Source: Archilochus colubris (taxonomy: Eukaryota > Chordata > Aves > Apodiformes > Trochilidae). Taken from it: a DNA stretch of 64,000 nucleotides. A model generated the notes under the pieces. The model saw only the letters and a list, made by a program, of their open reading frames with translations, ran no database searches and was not told the origin of the DNA. How positions within the stretch are numbered: the first letter of the stretch is position 1; each line of letters opens with the position of its first letter. Below, piece by piece: positions 49,432-62,500 of the stretch. The stretch is from assembly GCA_023079485.1 (NCBI GenBank), contig CM041115.1, positions 30,184,826-30,248,825 of the forward strand, in the 5' to 3' direction. Made by a program: the position numbers and the translations under genes.

Positions 49432-52400
49432 AACAGATAGCCTACTGCAGTAAACTCACAACTGTGTGTTTAAGAGACAGTTTATGTAACATCTTCAGAA
49501 GTGACAAATGTTGCTTAGAAAAAGCAATAAAGCTCAGAATATGTTACTTAACCACCACAGAGAAACACTTGTATGTTCTTTTAGAGGTGTTTTGTAAATG
49601 TTCTTAAAAAAAAGAAGCAGAAAAAAGATTTTAACTTTGTTTTCTTTACAAGAAAATACTAGTTTTGTTTTCTGTTTCAATGGAGTGCTCTCACTACTAA
49701 ATGTACACAAATAAAATCCTTCATTTCTCCATTACTATGAATCATATTTTTCTTCCAATTGCAGGTCACCTACTGAACTCAGAAAGTAAATAATACTTTA
49801 CATCAATATGTACCTTACCCTAAAATTTTGGGAAGATTATAGAGTAATACTTAGGAGTTTTATCTTGGCAAGAGAGTTCCAGTGACCAAAGTGATTAGTA
49901 GGCAAAATGGTTATAAATGGTTTCCACCAATAGCAAATAAACACAACCAACTTTGCTATTCAGTCTGTGGCAGTGGCTATTTATATTCTTGAGAAGACAT
50001 TTGTTAGAGCAGTGAATACATCAGTGGGCAATGACATACTCCAAGTGTTTTAAGTTAAATCCACTTAATTTTATAGTAAATTTCAACAATTGAGAAACAC
50101 ATCCTACCTTTCTGGATATAGGACTGAAAGATATGTAAAACAAGAAATAAGTATTACATGGATCAAATCAATATTCTTTTGTTCATAAAACTACCATATA
50201 GACTTCCACCTTCCCATATATAAAATAAATGCTGAATTTCCTGGGATTTTACCGCTAATTAAGCTGGTATGGGCTCTACAGGGTTAGCCATCAAGGTGGA
50301 TATAGGACCCTTCACCTTATGCAAGAGTATGTTATCTGAGGTGTTACTACAGAATGCATTACTATTTATGATGGTGCTGGTAGCAGAATGCTCTGCTGTG
50401 AAGCTGTCAAGTAGTTTTGCAATGTTGAAAGTCAGAATAAACATTTTGATTTGTAATCTAAGTAAATAATGTAAATGTAAATAGCTGAGACAGGGCTAGT
50501 AAAGAAAGTTTTAATACACCAATCAATCTGCATATTTTTCTATTTTCTGCATTTCCTCTCAACACTGCACTTCAAAATGCTTAACAAAGTATGAGTTTGG
50601 CTTTTATATATCAAATTATTTTCTTAACAGATTATGCAATGTATGGACAATTCATGAATTGGTCTCATAAAGCTTCAATATTGGCTTTTATTTTTGTGAT
50701 CCAAACCAAGAAAGATTACAGTTTGTGATTCTATTTCCAGCTTATTAAAGTCAGTTAGGGGGCCTCCTAATAGCTCCTTTGGAGCTATTTCTATTTACAG
50801 TCTGTTATTATTTCAACATGAATATTGATGAGGGTTAGGTTCAACTAGCATTCAAATTCAGTCTACATTGTGGTTGCTTGAAATACTTTCATTCAAGGAT
50901 TATTTTTATTAAACTGCTAAAAGCTCAAAAACTAACAATTTCAAAGTAAGCATCTTTCTAAAATGGGACAGCACAATCTCCCATAAAAATGGAATTAAAC
51001 CAGCCTCAGGTGTTCAGAAGAACCTTAGGATGGTTCAGGATGAAAGAAACTTACAGGTGTCACTCTGTAGTGTTTTGCTTTCTTGACTCAGGGTAAAGTA
51101 CATGGCAGTGTGGAGAAGGATTACAGAGTTGCTGTGTCACTGCACTCTTGCAAAGCACAGGGCAAGGCTGTTAACAAGAAGGTCTCAGAAATGTCTAGAA
51201 ATAAAAAATGACAGAATCTGGACGCACCTCATATAAAACAACAGGTTTTATGTTTTATTCATGAGTGAGTTGTGTCATAGTCACCTAGAGAAAATTAAAT
51301 TGTTAGTATTTGGTGGAACAGAAGTGTTGGAGAGCATCTTGCAGGCTCAGCAGTGTCTGCAGAGAAGGCAAAGTCCCCTTGTCTGATTCCTTTGAGTCCA
51401 GACAACATAATGATGTTTTACCAGCAAGTAAAGATGGGTTTGCATTTAACACAAGGACCACTATGCTATCAGCTGGGAAATCACCAAATTTTTGTGTGTT
51501 GAAAAGGATTTGGGATGTTTTTAAAAATATGCAAGGCCTGACTTTGCACTTCAAGATTGAGAAGTCCATCTGCTGAGCAGGAGCCATCTGTGGAACAAGA
51601 TCAGAGACCTGTGCTTAGAGACACAGGCTAAAATAAGCATTTTGTTGTGTTTACACGGAAAAAAAATTATATATGTATTTCCTAAAAAATCAGTTATAAA
51701 TCACCATTATCCCTTCTCAGGCAGCACTCCTCACACTCCTCACTCTTGAAATGTGTGAGTGAAACAACTATTTTTGCAGTCCTCAATGTGACAAACTTTT
51801 CTTTAGTCAGGCAGAGCATTTTAAGCACTCGTGTTCACAAACCAGCTGCAAAATGTAGTGAAAAAGTAGAGAAAATTAAAAGCAGAAGTTGCTAGTTATA
51901 ATTTGCCATCAGCTGTCATTGTGAGTGTATCTTGATCTAAAATACTGATGTCTAAGATGTCCCTTTCATTTCTAACACAGACACTAAACGTCCTTTGAAC
52001 TGAAAACAGGATTCATAGCAAAAATGTAAAACAGCTCTCACTGAGCATCGATGCCTGCATCTAGCATCATTCTTAAGGACTTCTGTGTGCTGTGTAGGAG
52101 TCAGAAGGGAAAACTGATGTTGTCTATTAAAATAATTCTGAAAAAAGAAATATGTATCAGTTGAGCTGGTCATAAATGCAGCAATTCCAGCCTGAGTCTA
52201 CAATATTTCAGCTAGGCACTTCAATTGGAACCTTGCCACTGGGAAATCTCCCAGCAGCTCGTATGGCTACTGTTTTACTTTGCTTGGCTCAAAGAAAGGA
52301 AAAAAGCTGTGTGGGAAAACCAGAGGAATTACTTAGCCTTTGCAAACTCCTGAAGTGCAGGGCCAGGCTGTTATCTGGATAGGCTGAGGCTTATTGAGTA

Positions 52401-53875
52401 ATTCCATGTGGCAGTCGCTGAATGTGCTCAAAGCAAGGAGCTGCAGTGCGTGTGCTGCCAAACTGTGCCATAAGGGACGCTCATCTGGAGAGAACAGGAC
52501 ACCCAGGCACATGTCCACGACAGTAGTACAAGAGCCTCTGGTTGCTGCTGTTTTCCAGCTGCAATGTCAAAGAGTCAAAAGAAAGAGGAAACAGGGTGAA
52601 CAGCACTGAAAGAAAAGGTATCACTGTGTACATGCATGTCCAGTTACTGCAGAGGGTACCGCAGGAAGAATTTTAATGAGGTATCAGAGATGTCAGGTGA
52701 AATATAGCTCCAGTTTTCATTGTCCTTGTCATCTGGTTCTCAAGAGTGTGTTGATATTTTTCCTTGGCACTGTAAGGACAAACACTCTTAGGGGTGGCTA
52801 CCTGTGGCTTAGGCTTAAACTTTTGTGTATCTTGGAGAGTTTCAGCTCAGCAGAGTTCCTCATTCTTTTTCCTCTGGTTAGACTGCTTCTAGTCCCCAGA
52901 CTAGATATTTGTAAATGAACAAGTATCTTCCATGAGAATGAACATCTCTGCCATGGGAACACAATGATTCATCAGGTGAATTTTCTTTCTTGTCCCATTT
53001 TTCTCATAATCAGCAATGTCAGAGGCCAGGGAAGTACAGCAGTTTTAGCACAGGAATGCTTTTCTTTCCCAAGAGCACAAAAGGAAGTTCTGTCAGCTGG
53101 GTTTGCTCCTAATCTAATCTGAAGCCTAACCAACGTAATGTAACCAGTATGGTAACATCCTATTCCAAATGAATTTAGGAAAAAAAAAGCTTGCAGTGGA
53201 ATAGAAGTTATGAAGTTCACTGGTGTTACCTGCAAACTTTTCCAGGCACTCCGTATCCCTGGGGCAGCACATCTCTCTGAGAATGTAAGTGACTGTGTGG
53301 GGCTGTCTGTATGATTTGATTATTTTCAGATCAGACCTGTCATGTAGCTAACTGTCTCAAAGTGGTAAGATTCTTACTATGAAGCTGACGGGCAGAAAAA
53401 TACCCCCAAGATATTATGGGAAGGTAGATTGTTGAAACCAGTTTACTTACTGCAGTCACACTTTTGAACCATGCTGTTCATGATTCATATCCAAAGGAAT
53501 ATTCTTACCTTGTAGTTAGGATCAATTACTTTCATAATTGAAAGTCACCTAATAATCTCCTAAATTTCAATAGTTCCCATTTCTGTGAGGTCTCAAAGCC
53601 CATGGGATGGATTTATGTCTTTACAATGCCAGATATTTGAGGATCAGGTTTGTTGTAGTCTACAACTATTGCTAAGTATCTTTGGTTGTACTTATGTAAA
53701 GGGTAGTTTTAGTGAGCATTTGTAGCCTGTATGGACAGATATAGCAGACATATATATACACCTCATATGCATGCAAGGTACATTCAGTGAGAACATATAT
53801 GGTTCAGTTTTCCAGGCAAGATTGAAATCTTGTATAAATACAGGGGTAGCTGGAGGAATATAAGTGTATCAAGAT
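49432..53875. other. Unique non-coding sequence
   Basis: No gene recognised. Complementary frames at 51303-51587 (94 codons minus, 88 plus) and at 50259-50469 are open on both strands, which is more typical of chance or of an old repeat than of a gene. Confidence 0.55.
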
Positions 53876-53948
53876 AATTAGATGATATTTAAGGTTCCTT
53901 CCACTCTAGCCATTCTATGATCAACACTAACAATTCAGTGATTCTGTG
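53876..53948 (+). mobile_element. CR1 3'-terminal scrap
   Basis: TTAGATGATATTTAAGGTTC matches the CR1 phrase just before the tail. It is followed by CTTCCACTCTAGCC, octamer ATTCTATG (53912-53919), 21 unrelated bases, and octamer ATTCTGTG (53941-53948). An old, short fragment. Confidence 0.75.
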
Positions 53949-55460
53949 ATAACTTTTTCGCATATCCCTCTCGGTACACCTTTATTGAGAAGAAACTATA
54001 CATTATATACAGTTCAAATGGATAGTACTTGTTTTTTGCACATACTGGAAAAGTGTCTCATCCTTTATTGGATGAATTAGATGATTCCAGGAAAGTGTAA
54101 TTATCCGCTGTCACTCTCCGGCAAAATGCTCACAAGCATCACTCACAAGCACACATTAAACTACTTCCCAAAATTATGTCAGCAGAAGAGGGGAGATTTT
54201 CTTTTCCACATAAGCACCAAGTAACACCTGCTGGCCTGATCAGTTTTCTAAGAAAGGAAGTACTCACTGGTCACTAGCAGCTAAAAGTAGTCAAGGGTTT
54301 ATGAACATGGTTTTACCATAGGCAGAAAGTATTGTGATGCTGTGGCCCATGTTGGAAGAAAATAGCCACAGAAAGATTATGTATTTACAAGAAATTGACC
54401 TGTCTCAAAAGGAAAGGGAGATAACTTCTTGTAACTTTTTTTGCATAACTAGATTTGAAGTCTGCAGAGATCTAATTAGGTTGTGTGATTTTTATTCTGT
54501 TTTTCTGCTTTGCTTTTACTGAATTTTCAAAGACTATGAAACACACTATTTATCCACATCCAAAAAAGAAAAATATAATCATTTACACAGCGAAAACCTT
54601 TACTCAGAACACCAACAAACCACACTTTTTTTCTCCCCTTCAAAATGTTTGTATGAAAAAAAGCAAAGCAGAAGCCACAAGGAATGCAGGACTCTTAGAG
54701 AACTACTTAGTCAAGCAAAAGTCTCACCAGACTTAATGGCATGATGTCCTGTGGTTTGCTACAGGATAAACTAAAAGGGATAGGGCAGGGAAATCATAAC
54801 CAGAGTGGCTTTCCAGAGGACACCCTGCCCGATGCAGTTAAAATTCAGCTGAGCTGTGCACGCAGTGAAACTGATCAGTTTTGCCAGTCTGTGGAAAGAG
54901 TAAATGCCCTCTCACACTGAGGTTTCAAGCAGTGTCAGAGGCTTAGGTACACAGCATATTGACAGCTGCACTTAACTTTTAAGTACATTGTCAACTTTGG
55001 AAGCTTGTCCTGGTTATGGGTACCTGACCTTCCTAAAGCAAAACCCCAAAGAAGAGAAAAAGATCCTCAAGTATAGGACCTGCAATAGCCAACATGCTAC
55101 AGAGAATGAAAATTTGCATCCTTTCTGTTACAGCTGCTCCAGTGCTAGGTAAAATAATTAAATAAGACTTGAAACCAGAGGTAAAACAGAATTTCTCTGT
55201 CTTCTTGCAGCACAGAAGATATGTTATGCCATTTTGAATTGCACAGTTTCTCTAAGCCATGGAGCTAGGGTGCTCTTTGCTGACCGCAGGAAGCCAACAA
55301 GAGCAACCCTTTGTGAGAGACAGTGTAGCACACTAGTGATTCACTTCAAATTGGTCCTCATGGGAATCTAAACATCAGGTAAGGCAAAGAGAAAGTTATA
55401 AGAGAAAAAGCTATGAAGAGTAACAAAAGATATATATTATTTCAACACAACATAAAAATT
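53949..55460. other. Unique non-coding sequence
   Basis: Nothing recognised. Open frames up to 83 codons. Confidence 0.55.
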
Positions 55461-56165
55461 CACATATTCATATTAGGGATTGGAAGGGACTAGATATCAT
55501 CCAGTCCAAAACCTCTGCTAAAACAAGTTTGCCTACAACAGGTTGCACAGGATAGTGCTCAGGCAGGTTTTTAGCATCTCCAGAGGAGACTCCACAACCT
55601 CCTTGGGCAGTTGGCATATCTTGTTCCAGTGCATTGTCACCCTGAGAGTAAAGGTTTTCCTCATGGAAGCTTCCTGTGCTCAAATTTGGGCCCATTGCTC
55701 CTCATCCTGTCACTGGACACCACTGAAAAGAAGCTGGCCCCATCCGCTAGACACTCATCCTTTAGTTATTTCTAAGCACTCATAAGGTGTCCTCTCAGTC
55801 TTCTCATCTCCAGGTTAAATAGTGCCAGCTCTCTCAGCCTTTCCTCTTATGAGATTTGCTCCAGTCCCCTAATCATCCTCAAAGCCTTCCACTGTACTCT
55901 ACCCAGTAGTTCTTTACCTTGTACTGAGGAGCTTAGAACCGGACACAACACTTCAGATGTGGCCTCACAAGGCAGAGAAGAGGGGAGGACAACTACCCCT
56001 CCACCTGCAGGCCACACTTCCAAAGGCACCCCAGGATACCATTAACCTTCTTGGCCATAAGGACACATTGTTGCTTTCCAGCAGGTCAACTACTAATCTA
56101 TACCAGTGCCTGGGCTTATTCTCCTGTAGGTGAAGGACCCTACACTTGCCTACACTACACCTGCC
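55461..56165 (-). mobile_element. CR1 LINE 3' portion, antisense
   Basis: Minus-strand CR1 with decayed octamers at about 55461-55474, then the complement of GGACTGGATGATATCTAGTC-type tail. The ORF2 C-terminal DNA follows (complement of ...VQWKALRMIRGLEQIS near 55850-55890). Further upstream sequence runs to about 56165 (complement of the ...GTGTAGGGTCCTTCACCTACA phrase). The frame is broken throughout. The wording (GGAGTCTCCTCTGGAGATGC) is closer to the copy at 40474 than to the others. Frames on either strand here are fragments or shadows. Confidence 0.92.
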
Positions 56166-56854
56166 CCCCAGAGATTTTCAGAATCTATAATGAAAGGAAA
56201 AGGTAGTGAAAATGGTATAGATGCTGGAGGAGAACTGAACATACTAGCACTCCCATTTCCCAAGAAATCAATCAGAACTTTATAATAAAATAATAAAATA
56301 GGAACTTGTTTACTAGTAAAAAGCTAGCTAAAAAGGGGGGAAAATTGCATTCTTATTTTACTAATGCTTATACCTGCAAAGATTGCATCTGAAGAGTACA
56401 AATTTGACCCTACTACCTTTTGTTTTAGACAGGCAAGGAGTTCTCTCTAGGACTTAGGACTACCATTAATCCTGCCTTAGGTGTACCAAGAACCCACAAC
56501 AGACATTTGCCTCTTTTTGCCAACAAATGTCTGAGAGTCTAAGCATTTTTTGGTGCAAGGGAACTCACATCTCAGAATGTTCAAGCATAACTACTGAAAA
56601 GTTCAAAATCTGATGCAGTAAGACAAGATTTGGGTAGAAATTTCAGTAGTGAGTAAGGTTTCTGTACAGGTGTAAAAGTAAGGTAAAATTAGTTTGTGAT
56701 TGACAGCAAGTGTTGACTTCTGGTGTCATTGATTAATGTTTCTTACTCTAAGTAAAATATGTTATAATACCTCATTTACCTCTCCTTCTACTCTTAGGCA
56801 TTTATGAGCCTCAATCATCACAATATTTAAAAAGAGAAGTAGGTATTTTCCCTT

Positions 56855-56945
56855 TGGTTTTGTTTTTTTTTGTTTGTTTGTTTGTTTGTTTGTTTGGTAT
56901 TGGTTTTGTTTGTTTGCTTGGTTGGTTGGTTATTTTTTGGTTTTT
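56855..56945. repeat. (TTTG)n microsatellite, degenerate at the right
   Basis: About seven perfect TTTG units (56869-56897), then GGTTTTG/TTGG variants. It creates the Phe/Val/Leu-rich frame at 56854-57036, which is not a gene. Confidence 0.95.
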
Positions 56946-57141
56946 TCTGTCCCATCAGTTAGTAGAAAGGTTTGGTACATTTGCTGGTTCCTTACTTTTG
57001 TATTATCTTGCTTGCATCTGTGATTTCCATCCATGAAGGGAACAAGTGGCATACTCTGCACTGCAGGATATTAAAAAAAAAAACAATCACAGTATACTAT
57101 CCAAGATAAAAACCAGCATCAATAATTTCCAAAATTTTGAT

Positions 57142-57202
57142 ATTTTCCCTTCTCTCCCCTTCCCTTCCCATTTTCTGCTCTTTTTTTCTCATTCTTGCTC
57201 AG
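57142..57202 (+). other. Long polypyrimidine tract ending in CAG
   Basis: Nearly 58 bases of C and T with few interruptions, then TTGCTCAG. It has the form of a strong 3' splice site, but no donor or conserved-looking exon follows within 200 bases. Confidence 0.35.
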
Positions 57203-57632
57203 CTTCTGTGGTCTCTCATTATGCACACTCTATTATGTTAGAAAATGTCTCCATAACAGCAATGCACCACATCCACAGTCAGCTCTTGAAGTGTCCACTT
57301 TCATGATGATAGGAAGCAGGACAGCCAGTGAAGCCCTGGTCTTTTATAGTCCTGCTGTTAAAAGTACAGAATGCCTTCCTGTCTCCATTGTGTGACAAAC
57401 ATAAAGCAGTAATAGGGCTCACTTCTGAAAGTGATGCTTAATTAAAACAATGTTTGCACGATTATGTTATTTAATAATAAAAACAATACGTAAAGCTGTT
57501 AAGCTATTTGAAATGCTTCTGTACAAAAGTAGACCTCTTGAGAGCAGGTCTAGTCCTTCTCACTAGTATAGAAGATTTAAGTGATTGCCTTCAAGATTTT
57601 TAACAAGGATCTCAAAGATGACATAATCTGAG

Positions 57633-57711
57633 TAAACAAACAAACAAAAAAACAACAACAACAAAAAAAAGCCAAACAAAACAAACAAATAAACAAACAA
57701 AAGAAAAAACA
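57633..57711. repeat. (CAAA)n / (CAA)n simple repeat
   Basis: CAAA units mixed with CAA units, the reverse complement in type of the TTTG repeat some 700 bases to the left. Confidence 0.95.
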
Positions 57712-59476
57712 CAGATCAAAACCAAACAAAGTCTGGTCAGGGATGGAATCAGCAAAGTGTTATTGGCATTGGTGCAGCTGCTGAATAGTTCGAAGATCAC
57801 TGCCTGACCTTACCTCCAGCTTCCAAGCAAATCAGGGAGCCCCAGTGCTGCTTCTCACAGCTCTTTCACAGAACTTTGTATAGCAGCCTGGACCCAGGTT
57901 ATGCAGCTACACTGTATCAGACCTTATCTGGAGCATAGACAGCCAAACCTGTACAAGGGATAAAATAACCAGGACACTGGGATTTATCAAAGCTCTTGTA
58001 TGCACATGAGGTTGCTCTAAGTAAAAGATTTGCCTCTTGTTCCATTAACTTCATAACTTACACTTTTATGTATCTTATTATGAGAACTTCAGCCATATGT
58101 CCAATTCTGTAACTTCATGGTGATGCAGCATAAATACACCTAAGGACAAGCAACTCCATAACAAAGTGTGTTCTGATCCAGAACTGGAATAATTATCAAA
58201 AAGCAGTATCGATTCAGTCAGTTTTTAATGGCTTAGTTGCTGCACGTTGATTTGAGATACAGTGTATTTTGTTTTCATTTGACAGGACCAACAAAATATC
58301 TATGGTTGGGAGGAATCAGCCCCTGCAGTGGCACAGGGAACTTATTTTTGGAGCCATCGCCTGGACATGAGAGCAAGAAACAAAGTTTTCTTCTTTTTCA
58401 CTTTTGATGTTTACCTCTTTCTACTTTCATCTGAGGCTTTTTAGATAGCAAGAGGGATAACTGTCAGACAGAAAATACTCTGTGCTGGGCTGCCTTAAGG
58501 TAGGACAGCAATCTCCATGTCTGGAGGAAAAGAGCATTTTTTTTCCCATCACTTTCATTTCATCTGTTGGACATAAGAGACAGAGAAACCCTCAGGGATT
58601 TGTTTTCTCTCAGAAGGCCCAACTGAGGTGGTTATTTTTCCCTTATGAAGAAAGGGGGCTAGAAAAAGATGGGACAAAGCCACCCTTACAGTAGTGTTTG
58701 AGACCTCTGTGTTTCAACCATGCAACTAGAGCTGGACATGGTTTTCAAAAATTATCAGAAAGAGGTGCTGAGAGTGCATAATATTAACCAGGATCATAAT
58801 TGTGCAAAGCTGTAGAAAAAGAAATAGCCATGAAGAAATCAGGAGTCCATTAAGATTGTGTTAAATCTCAAATATTTCAAATGCCTTGCTCAAACAATAC
58901 CATTACTGACCAAGTGAAAATGTAAAATGTGTATGCTCTGTGCATGGAAAAATCAGAAATGCAGAAAAATCAGATATTTACTACTCTCAGAGTAGTGATT
59001 CTTCCATACTTTTACTGCCATGATAGGAGCTACCTGCATGAGAAAATAGAAACTAGCCTGAAGTGTACAATGCTATGCTTTCAAATGTCCTTTACTTAAG
59101 TCTTTCTTTCTTTGTTGTGTATATATAGTTCTATTCAGATAATTTAATGTAGGCTAAATGATCTGCAATTGATAGAAACACACAGTCAAGGTTTTGCTTG
59201 GCTTTAATGCTAATGTTTAATTCATCTATTCCAACACTTTGGTGACAAAAATACTCTGAATACCTCATATGTACAGATAAGTAACAAGCACACTGCTCTC
59301 CTCTCCCTCTCAGTTTCTATAACATAATGACCCTTCTCAACTCACACTGCCAAAACAAATCCATATAACCAGCTCAGTGAACCAGGTGCAGGCACAGAAT
59401 GTAACTATTTGTTAGATGCACTGCAAGAGTAGTCCTTAAGCCAATCAATGACACTGGAAGCAGACCTGGGTGCATA

Positions 59477-59524
59477 AAACAAAAGAACAAAAAACCAAAA
59501 ACAACAATAACAACAACAACAAAA
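59477..59524. repeat. A-rich (CAA)n repeat
   Basis: AAAACAAAAG-type sequence leading into about six CAA/TAA units (59501-59523). Confidence 0.93.
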
Positions 59525-62500
59525 TCCAAAGCTGAGCCTTTAAACAGTTCTATGTTTTTTATTTAGCTAATTTGATTACATGAACTTAAAACAGACCAAG
59601 TGTGTGCAAACAGCAACATTCTTCTATAACTTGATGCATTTTAAGTGCTATGAGTGTTTTTTGTGGGAGAGAGAAGAGAGGCACACTGAGCTCTCTCTGA
59701 AAGCAATTAAATACTAATAACAGGGGGTGACATCATGCTGCATGACTTCTTCAATTAGAACACCAAGTCATTTTTGGCTTAATCATTCCCACTTGTTAAT
59801 TCGGTCTCCAGAAGACTCAACAGACCTGCTTCTTGCCCTTATTTAAAATAGGATTTCTGGTTCTGACACTTTTTAAACAGAATTCCACTTGGATGCAGCC
59901 TTCTGTTAAAACAGAAGCTGGTATTTTTAATACTCCATAATAAGACATCAGTAGTTCAGATGAAAAACTGATACAAATTACATAAAATGAACATGAGTGC
60001 TTTCATTTGCTATTTAGCAAGAGTGTGGACTGAATCCTTCCCTTACTGACATTAAAAAGAAGTTTTGCCACTGGCTGCTGTAGAAAGTAATTTATTATAC
60101 ACCTTCCCAAGAGGTCACCTTACAGTTTGTAATAAGATTGTGGGTTCATGTCAAATCATGTATTCAAGGTATTTGGTGGTAATAAGGAGAAATTGTAACA
60201 CTGATCACTTAAGAATGTTATTAGGATAGGGGTAATCAATGATATTCCTCTTAATTACATGACAGTAAGTATTTGATTTGAATCTTGGTTTTCTTAAAGA
60301 TGTTTGGTTCTATACTATTTTCACTCATTAAAAGTTATTCTTAAAATGATTTCCACATTAGGCAAAATATGGTCATATAAAAGCATCTAGCCTGAAGCCT
60401 CTTCCCATTTGTAACTCTTTTTAAGGAATTGTGAGATGTTACTGTAGCCTTCCGCTTTTCAACCTTTCATGCCATAAATTTAAATGAATAATATTGCAGT
60501 TGCCTCTGATGAAATCTTCATCTATTTCAAAGTAAATATAGCAACTAGTTACTACCAGCTTCCTTGAAGTTAAAAGTATTGACTACTACTTTTATAAAAA
60601 TACATTTAAGACCAAGTCTTGTTTCCATCCTCAAACCAGCTTTGACTTTTAGAAGTCATTTTTGACTGAAGTCATTGCATGTGATTGATTCCAAAATCCC
60701 TTCTAATATTGAACAGGACTCTTTGATAGTTCTTACAGCTCTTAATCTTGTGTATGATTTTGAGTGATTTGACAGTTTTGTCAGATGATTGCCTGCAAGG
60801 CTGTAAGAAATATAATCAGGGCTGTCAGGTGTACTAGGGCTTGCCTGAGCTGCCCATATCCTGGACAGTGTGAAACTGAAGTCAACTCCATCTTGATCTA
60901 AGTTAAAAAATCATACATATTACACTGTTTTACAAAAATATAAGAAAGGAAAAGCAAAAGTTCTCTGGAAAAAAAAAGCTGAATCTTTAAGGAAATATAG
61001 GAGGTTTAATAAAGAACAAATGTTAGCAGCAAAAGAAAAAAGATTATGATCTGTATTAAATTTGGAGGAAAGAAAATACATCATTGTGTCAGAAAATAGT
61101 GTGGCAGGTTTTTTAATATGATTTTCAAATAACCATTTTCATGAAATTTAGTAAGACAAATAACCTCTTAATAAAACATAGATAAAGCATAAAAATGCTG
61201 AAGCCTGAACTGCACCATGTCTGTATTTTTAAAAGCTATCTTAAGTTCTTTTGTCTATGGAATACTTCATACACTTAAGCAAGTAAACCCTCCATGTAGC
61301 CCTACAAAATACAGCCTTGTATCTCCATTTTACAGGTGAAGAAAACATAAGTAACTTGGCTCAGACTATAGAAAAATTATATATTGGAGGCAAATTAGAG
61401 ATGTATTGTTCATAATTCTCAGGACAGTAGGTCTCAAGTTTCAGTCCAACCATCACTATAAACAAACTATCTTCCAAATTACCAGTGAAACACAGCCTAG
61501 CAGACCTTGTTTACTGTCCCTTCTTCTTGCTTCTTCCTTTTTCACCAGAGTGCTCACACACTTTATTTCCTAGTGAGATCCTACTGAAACATCGAGATCT
61601 TGTTTGAATATTGATGCTAAGGTGTAAAGTTTCTGTAAGAGAGAAGTGATCCAGAGCCTTCTTTAGTGAAGAAGGTTGTGCATCTGGCATCTGCACCTGG
61701 TGAAAAGCTATTCAGAAGAAAAGAGTAGAGCCATTTTCCAATGGCTACATATGTGCCTCCCACGGAGATCTGCAGCTTCTGGATCAGGGTAAAGACAGAA
61801 ATTCTGTTATTGCTGTGTATTTTTTCAACATGAAAAACTATTATACTAGTTTAGGTGGATCTTCATTGCAAAGTAAGCTTGGGCTATAAGCCTGCCTAAA
61901 GTCACCTTTCCACTAAATTAACACTTGGAAAAAAAATGTCTAGCAGCCATATTAATTGAGCTTTATTATCTTTCATCTTATAATAACTTGTAGAAATAGA
62001 TAGAAAGATGAGGTCCAGGTATTAAAACAAGTGTCCATACTGTTTCATGCAACTAAACCTGATCATTCAGTGAATGGCTTCTAAGGATTTCATAAGATAT
62101 TTTTGGGTTTCTCATATTCTCTGCCCCCCTTACCAGTTTTTTTTTGTGCAGCCTTTTTATTTTGACTTGAGCAGTGTGGAAGAACAGTGCAGTAAAAGGC
62201 AATGGTGAATATAGCCTTTGACGAAAGGTTTTATCATGTGCATATGCATGCAAGCACATGGTAAAAAGATTTTTGCTATTTTATAATATAAGAAATCTAC
62301 TGTCCTTCCGTCTGTAAGACACATACCTGCTGTATACTTTGAATCAGTAAATCTTTGAGTATAAAGGGAGCCTGGTCCTGGCATAATTCCAGAGGAATAA
62401 TTAGGATGACACCATGACTGAGTTTGACTGGCATTATCCAGTTCAGGAGCAGAGAAACAATTGGCCATGGCTCAAAGATGTGAAGAATTTACTACAGGAG

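Noticed and set aside
51303..51587. Complementary frames open on both strands (94 and 88 codons), possible retrocopy
   Set aside because: No similarity to a known protein and no poly(A) tail. Both strands open is not evidence of coding.
56854..57036. Hydrophobic frame resembling a membrane segment
   Set aside because: Produced by translation of the TTTG microsatellite.
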